DNA of 64,000 bases from Burkholderiaceae bacterium (GTDB taxonomy: Bacteria > Pseudomonadota > Gammaproteobacteria > Burkholderiales > Burkholderiaceae_B): assembly GCA_030158305.1 (NCBI GenBank), contig JAOATE010000073.1:25988-89987 (forward strand). Reading direction: 5' to 3'. Made by a program: the position numbers and the translations under genes. Below, one piece after another: positions 1 through 9,933 of the stretch. The notes beneath the pieces were generated by a model. That model did not search any database. It saw nothing but the letters and a program-made list of their open reading frames with translations, and was not told the origin of the DNA. Positions within the stretch are counted from its first letter, which is position 1, and each line of letters starts with the position of its first letter.

Positions 1-1
1 C

Positions 2-55
2 GATGCGATTGCTGGCGCACTCAAAAAAATTGAGGCGCTCAGCAAAGCAGGCTGA
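2..55 (+). CDS. C-terminal tail of a CDS truncated by the left window edge (product unknown)
   Basis: Open frame from position 2, DAIAGALKKIEALSKAG*, stop TGA at 53-55, just before the convergent gene ending at 62. Confidence 0.5.
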   Translation, partial: DAIAGALKKIEALSKAG

Positions 56-61
56 GGATTC

Positions 62-1126
62 TCAGGCCTTAGACAAGCGCTCCAGTAAGGCTTGACCGGT
101 TTCTTTAGTGCCAAGCTTGCCACCAATGTCTGAGGTCGACTCACCGGCTGCAATCGCCTCTGCCATCGCCGTCTCCATCACTTGTGCAGCAGTCACAAAC
201 TGTGGCTTGTTTTTACGCTGACCATACCAGTTCAACAACATCGCCACTGACCAAACCTGTGAGAAAGGGTTGGCGAGGTTTTTGCCAGCGATATCAGGCG
301 CGGAGCCATGCGCAGCCTGAGCCATGGCATAGTGGTCACCCGCATTGATCGAGCCCGCCATCCCTAAACTGCCAGACAGTTCGGCAGTCAAGTCAGACAA
401 AATATCGCCGAACATGTTGGTGGTGACCAGTACGTCGTAGCGCTCAGGTGTACGGACAACGTGCGCCATCATGGCATCGACAATGATTTCCTCGATCTGC
501 ACCTCTGGGAACTCTTGACCAATCAAACGGCAAGAATCGATGAACATGCCATCACCGAGTCGCAGCACGTTGGCTTTGTGCACCACAGTGACGTGCTTTC
601 TGCGGGTCATCGCGAGTTCGAAAGCAGAACGTGCGATGCGCTCGCAGCAGAGGCGAGTGATACGACGCAAGGAGACCACAACGTCCGGCGTAATCAACAT
701 TTCGCTGCCGCCCGACTCGATGTTGCGGTCGGCATAAAAGCCTTCGGTGTTCTCGCGTACGACGACGAGATCAAGAGGCTTGTGGGGGGTGCCGCAGCCA
801 GGGAAGGTCTTGGCAGGACGAATATTGGCGTACAGATCCAGACTCTTGCGGAAAAACTTTGACGGGTTGATTTCACCTTTGGATTCGTCTTTGAAATCGT
901 AGGTGGCCATCGGACCCAAAATCAAACCATCCGCATTTTTAACAGACTCTAGCAAGCCTGGATGAATGGTAGTGCCGTACTTTTTCAGGCTTTCGTGACC
1001 GGCAATATCATGCTTAAGCGACAAGTCGAGCTTGAATTTTTTAGAAATCAACTCAAGCGCGTCGACGGCGACTGAAACTGTTTCCACACCAATACCATCA
1101 CCTGGCAGCACAATAATTTTCATCAT
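62..1126 (-). CDS. Isocitrate/isopropylmalate dehydrogenase-family protein (tartrate/IPM dehydrogenase-like)
   Basis: 354 aa; N-term IIVLPGDGIGVE, VVRENTEGFYADR, NMFGDILSDL, HGSAPDIAGKNLANP motifs. Confidence 0.9.
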   Translation of the reverse strand: MMKIIVLPGDGIGVETVSVAVDALELISKKFKLDLSLKHDIAGHESLKKYGTTIHPGLLESVKNADGLILGPMATYDFKDESKGEINPSKFFRKSLDLYANIRPAKTFPGCGTPHKPLDLVVVRENTEGFYADRNIESGGSEMLITPDVVVSLRRITRLCCERIARSAFELAMTRRKHVTVVHKANVLRLGDGMFIDSCRLIGQEFPEVQIEEIIVDAMMAHVVRTPERYDVLVTTNMFGDILSDLTAELSGSLGMAGSINAGDHYAMAQAAHGSAPDIAGKNLANPFSQVWSVAMLLNWYGQRKNKPQFVTAAQVMETAMAEAIAAGESTSDIGGKLGTKETGQALLERLSKA

Positions 1127-1185
1127 GGGTCTCTAAAAAGGATATTAATTTTTAACGAATAAGCATAAAACAATTCAGGTACTGA

Positions 1186-2229
1186 TTAACCAAACTTCAA
1201 CTCGTCATCCGGGCCTTTCAGCGTGCGTAATTTTTCTTCAAAGGCGTCTTTTGTCGCAGGCACAGAGCGTCCCTCTGCCGCCAGATAGTATGCCCAAAAG
1301 GCGGTCGTCATCTCACTCACACGCCCCCACAACACGCGATTACCCTGCTCGGTCACCTTGATATCACGGCTAAAGCGCTTGGGGTCCACCGCCTCGCCTG
1401 CAAAACTCATGTGGTCCGCATCACGAAATTTGAGTTGAAGTTTCTTTCCTGCAGGAAGATGAGCGAACACCGACTCTCGATTGGCCAAACTCACACCAAG
1501 CTGTATGGCGTCTGCATCCTTTTTAAAGGTCACAAACTGATCGCGATCGCCTGTGATGCAAAAGAAAGGGATCTCTACCTTGGACATGGACTTTGCACGC
1601 TCAGGTGAAGTCGCACCAGGCGAAAAAGCAATCACCGCTTTGATGCGTGGGTCCCTCATACTATTGGCACCAAGCGGCTGTCCCGCAATGGTCTGTGCCG
1701 TCAAGGCGCCATAGGAGTGCCCGGCCAAGCCAATCCTGTCGGGATCAATATAGGGTTTGAGCAGTGATGACTGCAAACAATGGTCTAACGCAAAACTACA
1801 GTCGGACACGCGTAAACCATATTGCGGGCCGGCAAGCGCCAGTTGCATATTGGTTTTAAAGCTCTGCTTGTCACTGGTACGCCAAAGGGAGTCATCGGTG
1901 ACAGGGTGTGCGAGCGTCACCACAAGATAGCCGGCTTGGCGCCACGCCTCGCACCAGGCTTGACCATTCGATACACCACTGCCTAGACCAGGCGAATACA
2001 GAATCAACCCTGTGGGAACCTGTGCCTCAGGCAAGCGGACGCGTAGCTTGATCGAACGGCCTGTCTTAGGGTTTTTAAGCGTTTCTATCGGGGGATCAGA
2101 CGGTGATGCTGACGCCCTTAAGTCTTTGCTGGCTTGTGCCAACCCGAGGGCGGGAAAGGCTAAAACGCTCGCGCCCGCAAGACCGACACTGCCGAGCGTT
2201 CCCAATATACGCCGCCGCGTCACACTCAC
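1186..2229 (-). CDS. Tat-exported alpha/beta hydrolase (dienelactone hydrolase/PAF-acetylhydrolase-like)
   Basis: 347 aa; MSVTRRRILGTLGSVGLAGA Tat-like signal; nucleophile elbow GLAGHSYGA. Confidence 0.8.
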   Translation of the reverse strand: MSVTRRRILGTLGSVGLAGASVLAFPALGLAQASKDLRASASPSDPPIETLKNPKTGRSIKLRVRLPEAQVPTGLILYSPGLGSGVSNGQAWCEAWRQAGYLVVTLAHPVTDDSLWRTSDKQSFKTNMQLALAGPQYGLRVSDCSFALDHCLQSSLLKPYIDPDRIGLAGHSYGALTAQTIAGQPLGANSMRDPRIKAVIAFSPGATSPERAKSMSKVEIPFFCITGDRDQFVTFKKDADAIQLGVSLANRESVFAHLPAGKKLQLKFRDADHMSFAGEAVDPKRFSRDIKVTEQGNRVLWGRVSEMTTAFWAYYLAAEGRSVPATKDAFEEKLRTLKGPDDELKFG

Positions 2230-2603
2230 AGTGCAACCGTTTTAAACTGACCTGGCAACACAATCTCAAGGACCTCAAAGTCATCTGAATGACTGATTTC
2301 ACGATGACGGATATTGGGAGGCTGGTGCACACAGGTACCTTCGACAAGTTTATGTTCGCCGTGCCCCTCGTATTCAAAAATTGCCCAGCCCTTGAGCACA
2401 TAGACGAACTGGAAGTTCAATTCGTGGCGATGCCATTCACCCGTCGCATTGCAGCCTTTGGTCGCGCGGATGACGTGCATCACCGCAGCACCCTTGGTGG
2501 AATCAAAGATCCCGAGGTCTCGATAGTCAAAATACTCTCGCAAACCATCGTGCGAAAAAGGCTTGTCCTTTGCATGTTGAATACTAAATTCCATGGTCTC
2601 CAC
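2226..2603 (-). CDS. Cupin-domain protein
   Basis: 125 aa; GEWHRHELNFQFVYVLKGWAIFEYEG cupin motif; 4-bp overlap with downstream hydrolase gene. Confidence 0.8.
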   Translation of the reverse strand: METMEFSIQHAKDKPFSHDGLREYFDYRDLGIFDSTKGAAVMHVIRATKGCNATGEWHRHELNFQFVYVLKGWAIFEYEGHGEHKLVEGTCVHQPPNIRHREISHSDDFEVLEIVLPGQFKTVAL

Positions 2604-2663
2604 CCCTTTGTTTATTTTTAAACGTTCTAAAACGATTGTTTACAAGAGTCTCTATTGATTGAT

Positions 2664-3749
2664 CTACAACACACCCGCGTGTTTGGCCACGCGCAGCACA
2701 TCCGACAGCGTGTCCTCAGGCAACAACAGGCCTTGTTTTCGATTTTTAATGTCGGCTAACTTTTCCATCTCGCCCGGATAGTAGACCTGCTCGTGTCCTT
2801 CGGCTAAAGGCACGTCTTTTAAGGAACGGATATAGGCATCAATGCGCTGTTCAAACTCGCTCAGGGGTTGAAACGCCGCGACATTCATCGCCACCATAAA
2901 GTGACCTGCACCGCTGCGGTTTGTCGGGTCGTAGGGTCCGTGCACCGTATCGAGAAATTGACTGCCCGACAACACACCAGACAAAATGTCCACCATCACG
3001 CCCATCACGTAGCCTTTGTGGCCCGCCATCGGCAAGATAAAACCCTCCAGCGCCTCTTTGGGATCGGTGGTGGGACGACCGCGCGCGTCGACGGCCCAGT
3101 GATCCGGGATCGACTCGCGACGTTTGTTAGCGAGGTAAATCTTGCCGCGCGCCACACCTGAGTTGGCCATATCCATCACCACAGGACCGTAGGCTCCCCC
3201 GGGGACTGCGATCGACCAGGGATTGGTGCCGATTTTCTTTTTCAACCCGCCCCAAGGCGCCATGTTGGGACCCGCATTACTCATCAGCATCATGATGCAG
3301 CCTTGCTCCGCTGCCAGACGCGTGTAATACATACAGGTACCAAAGTGATTGGAGTTGCGGATCGAAACGATACCAACGCCATGTTTGCGCGCCCGCGAGA
3401 CGGCCTCATCGACAGCGCGTCTCGTGATGACCTGACCCACGCCATCATGTCCGTCCATGACGGCGACCGCTCCCGCATCCACCTCTAGCGTCGTCACGGT
3501 CTGGGCTTTCATCGCCTGGGACTCAAGCCGGGCGTAATACCAGCCTAAGCGCAAAAGTCCGTGCGATTGATGCCCCCACAAATCAGCCTGAACCAGTGTA
3601 TCTGCCGCGAGCCAAGCTTCTTGCTCGGGTACGCCAATGCTGCGGTAAACAGCTGCTGCAAGAGCCAGCAAACGATCCGGATCGATGGGCTGATTGGCTG
3701 AAAACTCGGCAGTGAATTCGGCGTTGGATTGTTGATTCTGTCGCGTCAT
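2664..3749 (-). CDS. Ldh-family (malate/L-sulfolactate/ureidoglycolate-type) NAD(P)-dependent dehydrogenase
   Basis: 361 aa; NSNHFGTCMYYTRLA, GTNPWSIAVPG, GHKGYVMGVMVDILSGVLSG motifs of Ldh_2 family. Confidence 0.9.
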   Translation of the reverse strand: MTRQNQQSNAEFTAEFSANQPIDPDRLLALAAAVYRSIGVPEQEAWLAADTLVQADLWGHQSHGLLRLGWYYARLESQAMKAQTVTTLEVDAGAVAVMDGHDGVGQVITRRAVDEAVSRARKHGVGIVSIRNSNHFGTCMYYTRLAAEQGCIMMLMSNAGPNMAPWGGLKKKIGTNPWSIAVPGGAYGPVVMDMANSGVARGKIYLANKRRESIPDHWAVDARGRPTTDPKEALEGFILPMAGHKGYVMGVMVDILSGVLSGSQFLDTVHGPYDPTNRSGAGHFMVAMNVAAFQPLSEFEQRIDAYIRSLKDVPLAEGHEQVYYPGEMEKLADIKNRKQGLLLPEDTLSDVLRVAKHAGVL

Positions 3750-3754
3750 CGTAC

Positions 3755-4972
3755 TTACTTCACCAACGCCGAATAGACCAACGTTTTATAGAGCATACGA
3801 CTCTGAATTTTGTGTGTGGGACCTTGCGTCAAAATCAACGCCGTGAGGTTTTCTTTGAAATCCAACCAGAAGCTCGTCCCCCAGATCCCAGACCACAGCG
3901 ATTCACCCGCTGAACCCGGGACCCAACACATGCCTTGATTCAGTCTGACTGCAAAACCCAGTCCAAAACCATAGCCTGGTCCTGTATTGGCATGGGTCGA
4001 GCCCGTCATCCCGATGGTGTGTTCAGAACACATAAACTCAACTGTGCGACGCGACAGGTATCGCCTGCCCTCTAACTCGCCCCCACGCAACATCATCTGC
4101 AAAAACCGCATGTAATCTGCTGCTGTGCCGAGTAGGCCCGCCCCGCCGCGCAGATACGTGCGACCCACAGGATTCGTGGTCTGACGATACGCAATCAGCA
4201 TTTTGGCTTTCAGTGGATCCGAGTCCGGTGCCTCGGCGAGTCTGCTGATGCGCTCAGGTTCCACCCACCAAGTAGTGTCTTTCATTCCCAGAGGTTTGAT
4301 CAACAACTCGTTGAGGATTTCCTCGAGTGTTTTATTTTCAACACGCTCAAGCAAGAGACCTAACACGTCGACAGCAATGGAGTATTCCCAGTGCGCACCC
4401 GGCTGACTCGCAAGCGGAATCGTGCCCAGATTTTTGAGCATCTGATCGCCCAGGATGTCTTGCTTGTTGGCCTCTATTTGTAATTCGTCGTACAGCTTTC
4501 TAATACGCGGTGACTGTGCCCGATCTCCATGCACAAAACCTGCGGAATGTCGCATCAAATCTTGAACGGTGATGGGACGGATCAACGGCACGTCTCCTTG
4601 AGGCGTCTCCACTTTGAGATCCTTGAGCTCAGGCAACCAGTTGGTGATGGGATCATATAGGTTAAAGCGGCCTCGCTCGACCAACATCATGGCCGCGACA
4701 GTGACGAGCGGCTTAGTCATGGAGGCCAAACGGAAAATCGAATCCTTGACCATCGGGATCGTACCTGCCGCATTCTGATGTCCGTAGGCTTCAAAGTGCA
4801 CGCACTCATCATTGCGCATCACCATGGTGACCGCGCCGGGAAAAAGACCTGCCGCGATTTGTTCTTCGATCGCGAGCCCCAAACGATCAAGTCTGGGCTG
4901 GGAAAAGCCTTGGCGCAGGTGCGCTTCGTATTCAGGACCTGGTCGCACGGGAGTTGAGGAATTCGATGTCAT
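3755..4972 (-). CDS. Serine hydrolase, beta-lactamase class C / esterase family
   Basis: 405 aa; SMTKP (SxxK) motif, YSIAVDVLG (YxN-like) motif. Confidence 0.88.
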   Translation of the reverse strand: MTSNSSTPVRPGPEYEAHLRQGFSQPRLDRLGLAIEEQIAAGLFPGAVTMVMRNDECVHFEAYGHQNAAGTIPMVKDSIFRLASMTKPLVTVAAMMLVERGRFNLYDPITNWLPELKDLKVETPQGDVPLIRPITVQDLMRHSAGFVHGDRAQSPRIRKLYDELQIEANKQDILGDQMLKNLGTIPLASQPGAHWEYSIAVDVLGLLLERVENKTLEEILNELLIKPLGMKDTTWWVEPERISRLAEAPDSDPLKAKMLIAYRQTTNPVGRTYLRGGAGLLGTAADYMRFLQMMLRGGELEGRRYLSRRTVEFMCSEHTIGMTGSTHANTGPGYGFGLGFAVRLNQGMCWVPGSAGESLWSGIWGTSFWLDFKENLTALILTQGPTHKIQSRMLYKTLVYSALVK

Positions 4973-5054
4973 GGCAGTCCACTAAAGTGAGTTGGATTCA
5001 GTTACGGCATAATCTTACGTTAATTCAATCTATTCTCCTGTAGGAATCTGCTGC

Positions 5055-5495
5055 ATGTCCAAGCTTCGCCCCACCATCACTGTCGATGAGCTCAATCTCC
5101 GTAGCGGTGAAAACCTGCCTGGCCTGATGGGCGTCGAGATGCTGACTCTTTCAGAGGGCACGCTTCACAGTCAGATGAAGCTGCGCAAAGTCCATTTTGC
5201 ACCCAACACGTATCTTCACGCTGCAAGCGTCATCGCTCTTGCGGATACGACCTGTGGCTATGCGACGATTGCACACCTTCCTGAGGGCGCCGTGTCGTTT
5301 ACGACGATTGAGCTCAAGAGCAATCACTTAGGGACGGTACGCGGTGAAGGCGCGATCATTCGCTGCACTGCAACAGCGCAGCACTTAGGCGGCAATACGC
5401 AGGTCTGGGATGCTGTCGTCACGGATGCCGCAACAGATAAAAAAATCGCCATCTTCCGATGCACACAAATGGTGCTTTGGCCCAAAAAAGACTAA
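5055..5495 (+). CDS. PaaI-family hotdog thioesterase
   Basis: 146 aa; ALADTTCGYATIAHLPEGAVSFTTIELKSNHLG hotdog motif. Confidence 0.85.
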   Translation: MSKLRPTITVDELNLRSGENLPGLMGVEMLTLSEGTLHSQMKLRKVHFAPNTYLHAASVIALADTTCGYATIAHLPEGAVSFTTIELKSNHLGTVRGEGAIIRCTATAQHLGGNTQVWDAVVTDAATDKKIAIFRCTQMVLWPKKD

Positions 5496-5507
5496 ATATT
5501 TCAAACA

Positions 5508-6074
5508 ATGGCCACCAAGCTGATCGTCCTCACCGCATTACGTCCGGAGCTGGATCCTAAGAGTATGCCCGAGGGCGTCCAGATTTTTTATACAGGGATT
5601 GGCAAAATCAATGCCACTCTCACGACGCTCCAAGCCATCGAGCAATCGCAACCTGCATTGATCGTCAACTTCGGGACGGTCGGTGCAGTCAGTCCGCACG
5701 TGTCGGGGCTCATTGAAATTTCACGCGTGGTGCAGCGCGACATGATTGCCGAACCCCTGGCTCCCAGAGGACGTGTGCCATTTTGTGAACGTCCGCATGA
5801 GTATTTCTCTGAAAGAGGGACCCACACCTGTGGCACGGGCGACAGCTTTGTGACTGCCAAAGACCCTTGGCTCGAAGCGCAAGGCATTCATGTCGTCGAC
5901 ATGGAGCTTTACGCGATTGCTGCCGTGGCGTATGCCCACGGGCTCCCTTGGCTTTCCTACAAGTATGTGACCGACTTTACCAATGATGACTCTGGTCAGG
6001 ACTGGCACGAAAAAATTAATCATGGCGAAGTGTTATTTTTAGAAAAGCTCAGGGCACTACAACAAGCGGTCTAA
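5508..6074 (+). CDS. MTA/SAH nucleosidase-like nucleoside phosphorylase-superfamily protein
   Basis: 188 aa; NFGTVGAVSPHVSGLIEISRVVQRDM and VVDMELYAIAAVAYAHGLPWLSYKYVTD. Confidence 0.78.
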   Translation: MATKLIVLTALRPELDPKSMPEGVQIFYTGIGKINATLTTLQAIEQSQPALIVNFGTVGAVSPHVSGLIEISRVVQRDMIAEPLAPRGRVPFCERPHEYFSERGTHTCGTGDSFVTAKDPWLEAQGIHVVDMELYAIAAVAYAHGLPWLSYKYVTDFTNDDSGQDWHEKINHGEVLFLEKLRALQQAV

Positions 6075-6097
6075 TAAAAAAATAATCAGGAGACAAT

Positions 6098-8239
6098 ATG
6101 CTGCATCAAAAGAAAAATCATCTGTTTCACACGATCGTGCTGACAAGCGCGCTAGGTATGCTTGTCAGCACAACGACTGAAGCGCGCGTGACCAAAATCA
6201 TCATCGATGAAACCACACCGATGGCGGTTGCGGCTGGCACCCCTCCTCAAGCCATTGCCTACGAAACGATTGCCGGAAGAGCGTTTGGCGAACTAGACCC
6301 CAAACTGCCGCACAACGCACTCATTCAGGATATCGAACTCGCCAAAGACAAGGACGGCAAGGTCCGTTATGTCGCTTCGTTCGTCATTCATAAGCCCGTT
6401 GAACTAAAAAATGCGAGCGGTTTGCTATGGCACGATGTCCCAAATCGTGGCCGTGTCTACCCTTTTTCACCTCGCGAACAAGCGCTTGGCGACATTCTCC
6501 TGGCCAGCGCATGGCAAGGTGATAACAGCGGCAATACACGTGTGCGTCCCGTTAACTCCGCCAAGACAGGTCAATTTCTTGAGGTGCCCGTTGCGCGTCA
6601 GCTCAATGGTGATCCTGTCACAGGTGAGGTCTTTGGTCGTATCGTCAATCGCTCGGGAAAGTCCTCACAACCATTGATTGTCCAAAGCAATCCCCTCCCC
6701 TACAAGCCAGTTTCGCTCGACACCTCGAAATCAACACTGACCTCGCGTGCCGGTGAGGGCATGCACGGACAAGTCATCGATGAAGTCCGCCTTGCCGACT
6801 CAGACTGGGCCTGGGGGAAATGTGATGACAAGACCCCCTTTCCTGGCACACCTGATGCCACGCAAATTTGTCTAAAAGAAGGCTTTGATCCCAAGCGCCT
6901 GTATCAGGTGGTCTTTACGGCGGCAGATCCCTATGTTTTAGGGATTGGATTTGCGGCCTGGCGCGATGTCGGTGATTTCTTTAAAAATGCCGCCAAGGAT
7001 GAGGTAGGAACCGCCAATCCAATCGCTGGCATCGCCAAGCACAGCATTGGTCGTGGTGTGTCACAGTCAGGAAATTTCCTGCGGGGTTGGCTCCATCTTG
7101 GTTTCAACCAGGCGGAACGCGGTGGCATGGTGCACGATGGAATGTGGCCCATCATCGCAGGACGTCGTATCGCACTCAATTTCCGCTGGGCGCAAGCCGA
7201 TGGCGTGCTTGAGTTGTATCAAGCGGGCAGCGAAGGACCGCAATGGTGGCTTCCGCACCCCGATCCTGTTCGAGGTCTGCCCTCTGCAGGTATTCTGGAT
7301 CGCTGCACCGCCTCCAACACCTGTCCGAAAATTGTTGAGCATTTTGGCTCCGCAGAGGTCTGGGCACTCAAGCTCACTCCTGAATGGGTCGGCACCGATG
7401 GCAAGCAAGATCTGCCTCTTCCTAACTCTGTCAGACGGTATTACATCGCCAGCAGCCATCACGGCGGCGGGGCCGGTGGATTTGATACAAGCCTGCCAGG
7501 TGTGGGGTTACCTAAAACACCAGCCGTATGTCCCGGAAATAATTTTGGTGTCGGCATTTTGCCTGCGAACCCCGTTCCTCACACTGAAACAGTCAATGCC
7601 ATCCGTGTGCATTTCCGCGATTGGGTCATGAAGGGAACAGAACCACCACCTAGCCGCTACCCAACGCTGGCGGCAAAGCCAGGTGAACAAAGCGGTACGC
7701 TGGCCCTTGCAAATAAAAAGGATCTCGGCTTTCCAACTCTGCCAGGTTTGCGCCCTACGGTTCCAGAACCTGACTTCATCATGAGCGTCCTGGATTACGA
7801 CTGGGGTCCTCAATTCAATGCTCTCGATGTCTCCGGCATTCCTACCAAGGCACCACCACCGATCAAACAAGTCCTGAAAATGTATGCCCCAAAGGTGGAT
7901 CAAGATGGCAATGAACGTGGGGGCGTCCCCGTTGTGTTGCTCGATGCGCCTCTTGGGACTTATCTGGGTTGGAACATCACAGCGGATGGCGCAAAGCCTT
8001 TTCACAAGGATCAGATTTGCAACTATGTGGGTGGCATGATTCCCTTTGCCCGCACAGCAGCAGAAAGACAAGCGAATCAAGATCCTCGCCTATCTCTTGA
8101 GGAGCGCTATGGTAATCATGAAGGCTATGTCGCCGCCGTGACAAAAGCCACCGAGCGCGCAACTAAAGAAGGCTTTTTACTGCCCATCGATGCTGCAGCA
8201 CTGATTGAAAAAGCTAAAGCGAGTCAAGTGCTGCGCTAG
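6098..8239 (+). CDS. Secreted alpha/beta-hydrolase domain-containing protein (about 700-aa family)
   Basis: 713 aa; N-terminal signal peptide; GRGVSQSGNFLRGWLHLGFNQAE; HDGMWPIIAGRR. Confidence 0.7.
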   Translation: MLHQKKNHLFHTIVLTSALGMLVSTTTEARVTKIIIDETTPMAVAAGTPPQAIAYETIAGRAFGELDPKLPHNALIQDIELAKDKDGKVRYVASFVIHKPVELKNASGLLWHDVPNRGRVYPFSPREQALGDILLASAWQGDNSGNTRVRPVNSAKTGQFLEVPVARQLNGDPVTGEVFGRIVNRSGKSSQPLIVQSNPLPYKPVSLDTSKSTLTSRAGEGMHGQVIDEVRLADSDWAWGKCDDKTPFPGTPDATQICLKEGFDPKRLYQVVFTAADPYVLGIGFAAWRDVGDFFKNAAKDEVGTANPIAGIAKHSIGRGVSQSGNFLRGWLHLGFNQAERGGMVHDGMWPIIAGRRIALNFRWAQADGVLELYQAGSEGPQWWLPHPDPVRGLPSAGILDRCTASNTCPKIVEHFGSAEVWALKLTPEWVGTDGKQDLPLPNSVRRYYIASSHHGGGAGGFDTSLPGVGLPKTPAVCPGNNFGVGILPANPVPHTETVNAIRVHFRDWVMKGTEPPPSRYPTLAAKPGEQSGTLALANKKDLGFPTLPGLRPTVPEPDFIMSVLDYDWGPQFNALDVSGIPTKAPPPIKQVLKMYAPKVDQDGNERGGVPVVLLDAPLGTYLGWNITADGAKPFHKDQICNYVGGMIPFARTAAERQANQDPRLSLEERYGNHEGYVAAVTKATERATKEGFLLPIDAAALIEKAKASQVLR

Positions 8240-8254
8240 GAATCGCGCAGCACT
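8227..8254. terminator. Hairpin at convergent gene ends
   Basis: AGTGCTGCGC-TAGGAATC-GCGCAGCACT: perfect 10-bp stem, loop contains the TAG stop of the upstream hydrolase; no strong T tract. Confidence 0.55.
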
Positions 8255-8265
8255 GAACAAGCGGC

Positions 8266-9933
8266 CTATAAAACCCAGAAATGATGCGTGCCATCTCGAC
8301 CGAGCTGTTCGACTAAACCGAACTCCCAGTCGAGATAGCCCTGCATCGCTTCACGGGCATTATTTGTCCCCTCATAAGGTCTCTTGTAGCGATCAATCGC
8401 AGGTGAAACCAAATGGGTGGGGCCCTTTTCCACGTCCAGTCCCGCGTCACGCCAAGCCTGAGTGCCCCCTTCTAAGGCAGACAGAGACGCTGTATTGCCA
8501 AGTTCGCGCATGATTTGGACACACTCGTTCAAGGCAAAGCGTGCCATCACACCATCGGGACAGGTCAGCACATAACGCGAGGCGCGAGGACACTGCGAGA
8601 GGGCTTGTTTGAGTTGTGAGCGCAACACGTACCGTGCAGCTGGAATGTGACCCTGCACATACTGCGCATGACGCGCGAAATCGATTACGAGAGTTTCTGT
8701 ATCTGGTGCGGTCGCTTGCAACCAAGCCGCAAGCGTTGCGGGTGTCACCAACGGTGCTGCTGGGATCAAAGGCAGTTCGGCCTGCCAAGCACTCGCGATA
8801 TTGAAATCTTGTGTTCCCACACCGTCGAGCACATAGACTTCCCACGCCATTTGTGCGAGCCATGACGCTGTCATATTGGCACGCACGCCATCGGTGTCGG
8901 CCAACACCACTCGCGCGCCTCGCACAGGCGCCACCATTTCGGTTTCTTGAACGAGCTGACCGCCAGGTGTCGAACGAAAACCTGGCAGATGACCCGCCAC
9001 AAATTCTTCAGGGTTGCGGGTGTCAAAAAAATACGTCGTCCGTGCCGACTGCGTTCGCCATCTTTGAACGTCTGTCAACGTGGCACGCTTGACACCTGCA
9101 CGGTCGGCCACGCTGCGCGCACGCGTCGAGGCACTTTGCGTGGTAGAAGCGGAGACCTCAGAAAACTTTCTGGTTTGACCTTTGTCCAGAACCTGCTCAG
9201 CGAGCGTCCAACCGATCGTACCGTTGCGCAAGGCCGAGACTTTATTGGGGATACCCGCGTTAATCAAAGACTGGGTACCGATGATGCTGCGCGTACGACC
9301 CGCGCAATTGACGATCACCCGCGTCTCCGGACGAGGTGCCAACTCGGCGATACGCAACACAAGCTCTGCACCAGGGCAACTGATTGCAGTCGGGATACTC
9401 ATGGTGTTGTACTCATCAAACCGACGAGCATCGACGATCACCACATCGGCCTGCTCATCAATCAATGCCTTGACCTCCTGCGCGGACAAGGAGGGTGTGT
9501 GCTTGCGTGCTTCGACCAACTCACCAAAAGACTTGCTTGGAACGTTGACGTCTTTAAATAACTCGCCGCCCGCCGCAGACCATGCCCGCACACCGCCGTT
9601 AAAGACACTGACATTCGTGAAACCAAGGGTCGCCAAGCGTCGCGCGGCCTGCATAGCATCTGACGCCTCCAGTGCAACATCCCCTTCATCCAAGGTCACG
9701 ATCCACACATCGCGTCGCGGCAACTTACTGTAGGCATCAAGCTCAACGCGCGACAGTGGGAAATTCGCGGCAAACAAGGGATGGGATTGGGCGTGCGGAT
9801 CTTCTTCGCGCACGTCCAAAAAAGCAATCTCACGCTTGTCCAATAATGCCTGGCGCACCGCCTGATAATCACAAGACTGAATATCGACAGGAGAAGGAAC
9901 GGGGGCTGTGTTCTGCATCTGACTTAATTCCAA
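8266..9933 (-). CDS. Four-domain rhodanese (sulfurtransferase) protein
   Basis: 555 aa; four rhodanese-like repeats; active-site loops NCAGRTRS (domain 2) and TCPDGVMA (domain 4); repeated GGxxAW motifs. Confidence 0.88.
   Translation of the reverse strand: MELSQMQNTAPVPSPVDIQSCDYQAVRQALLDKREIAFLDVREEDPHAQSHPLFAANFPLSRVELDAYSKLPRRDVWIVTLDEGDVALEASDAMQAARRLATLGFTNVSVFNGGVRAWSAAGGELFKDVNVPSKSFGELVEARKHTPSLSAQEVKALIDEQADVVIVDARRFDEYNTMSIPTAISCPGAELVLRIAELAPRPETRVIVNCAGRTRSIIGTQSLINAGIPNKVSALRNGTIGWTLAEQVLDKGQTRKFSEVSASTTQSASTRARSVADRAGVKRATLTDVQRWRTQSARTTYFFDTRNPEEFVAGHLPGFRSTPGGQLVQETEMVAPVRGARVVLADTDGVRANMTASWLAQMAWEVYVLDGVGTQDFNIASAWQAELPLIPAAPLVTPATLAAWLQATAPDTETLVIDFARHAQYVQGHIPAARYVLRSQLKQALSQCPRASRYVLTCPDGVMARFALNECVQIMRELGNTASLSALEGGTQAWRDAGLDVEKGPTHLVSPAIDRYKRPYEGTNNAREAMQGYLDWEFGLVEQLGRDGTHHFWVL

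Noticed and set aside
7047-8080. Several 100-190 aa ORFs on both strands inside the 713-aa hydrolase gene
   Set aside because: All overlap a long, motif-bearing CDS and have no independent start/RBS support.
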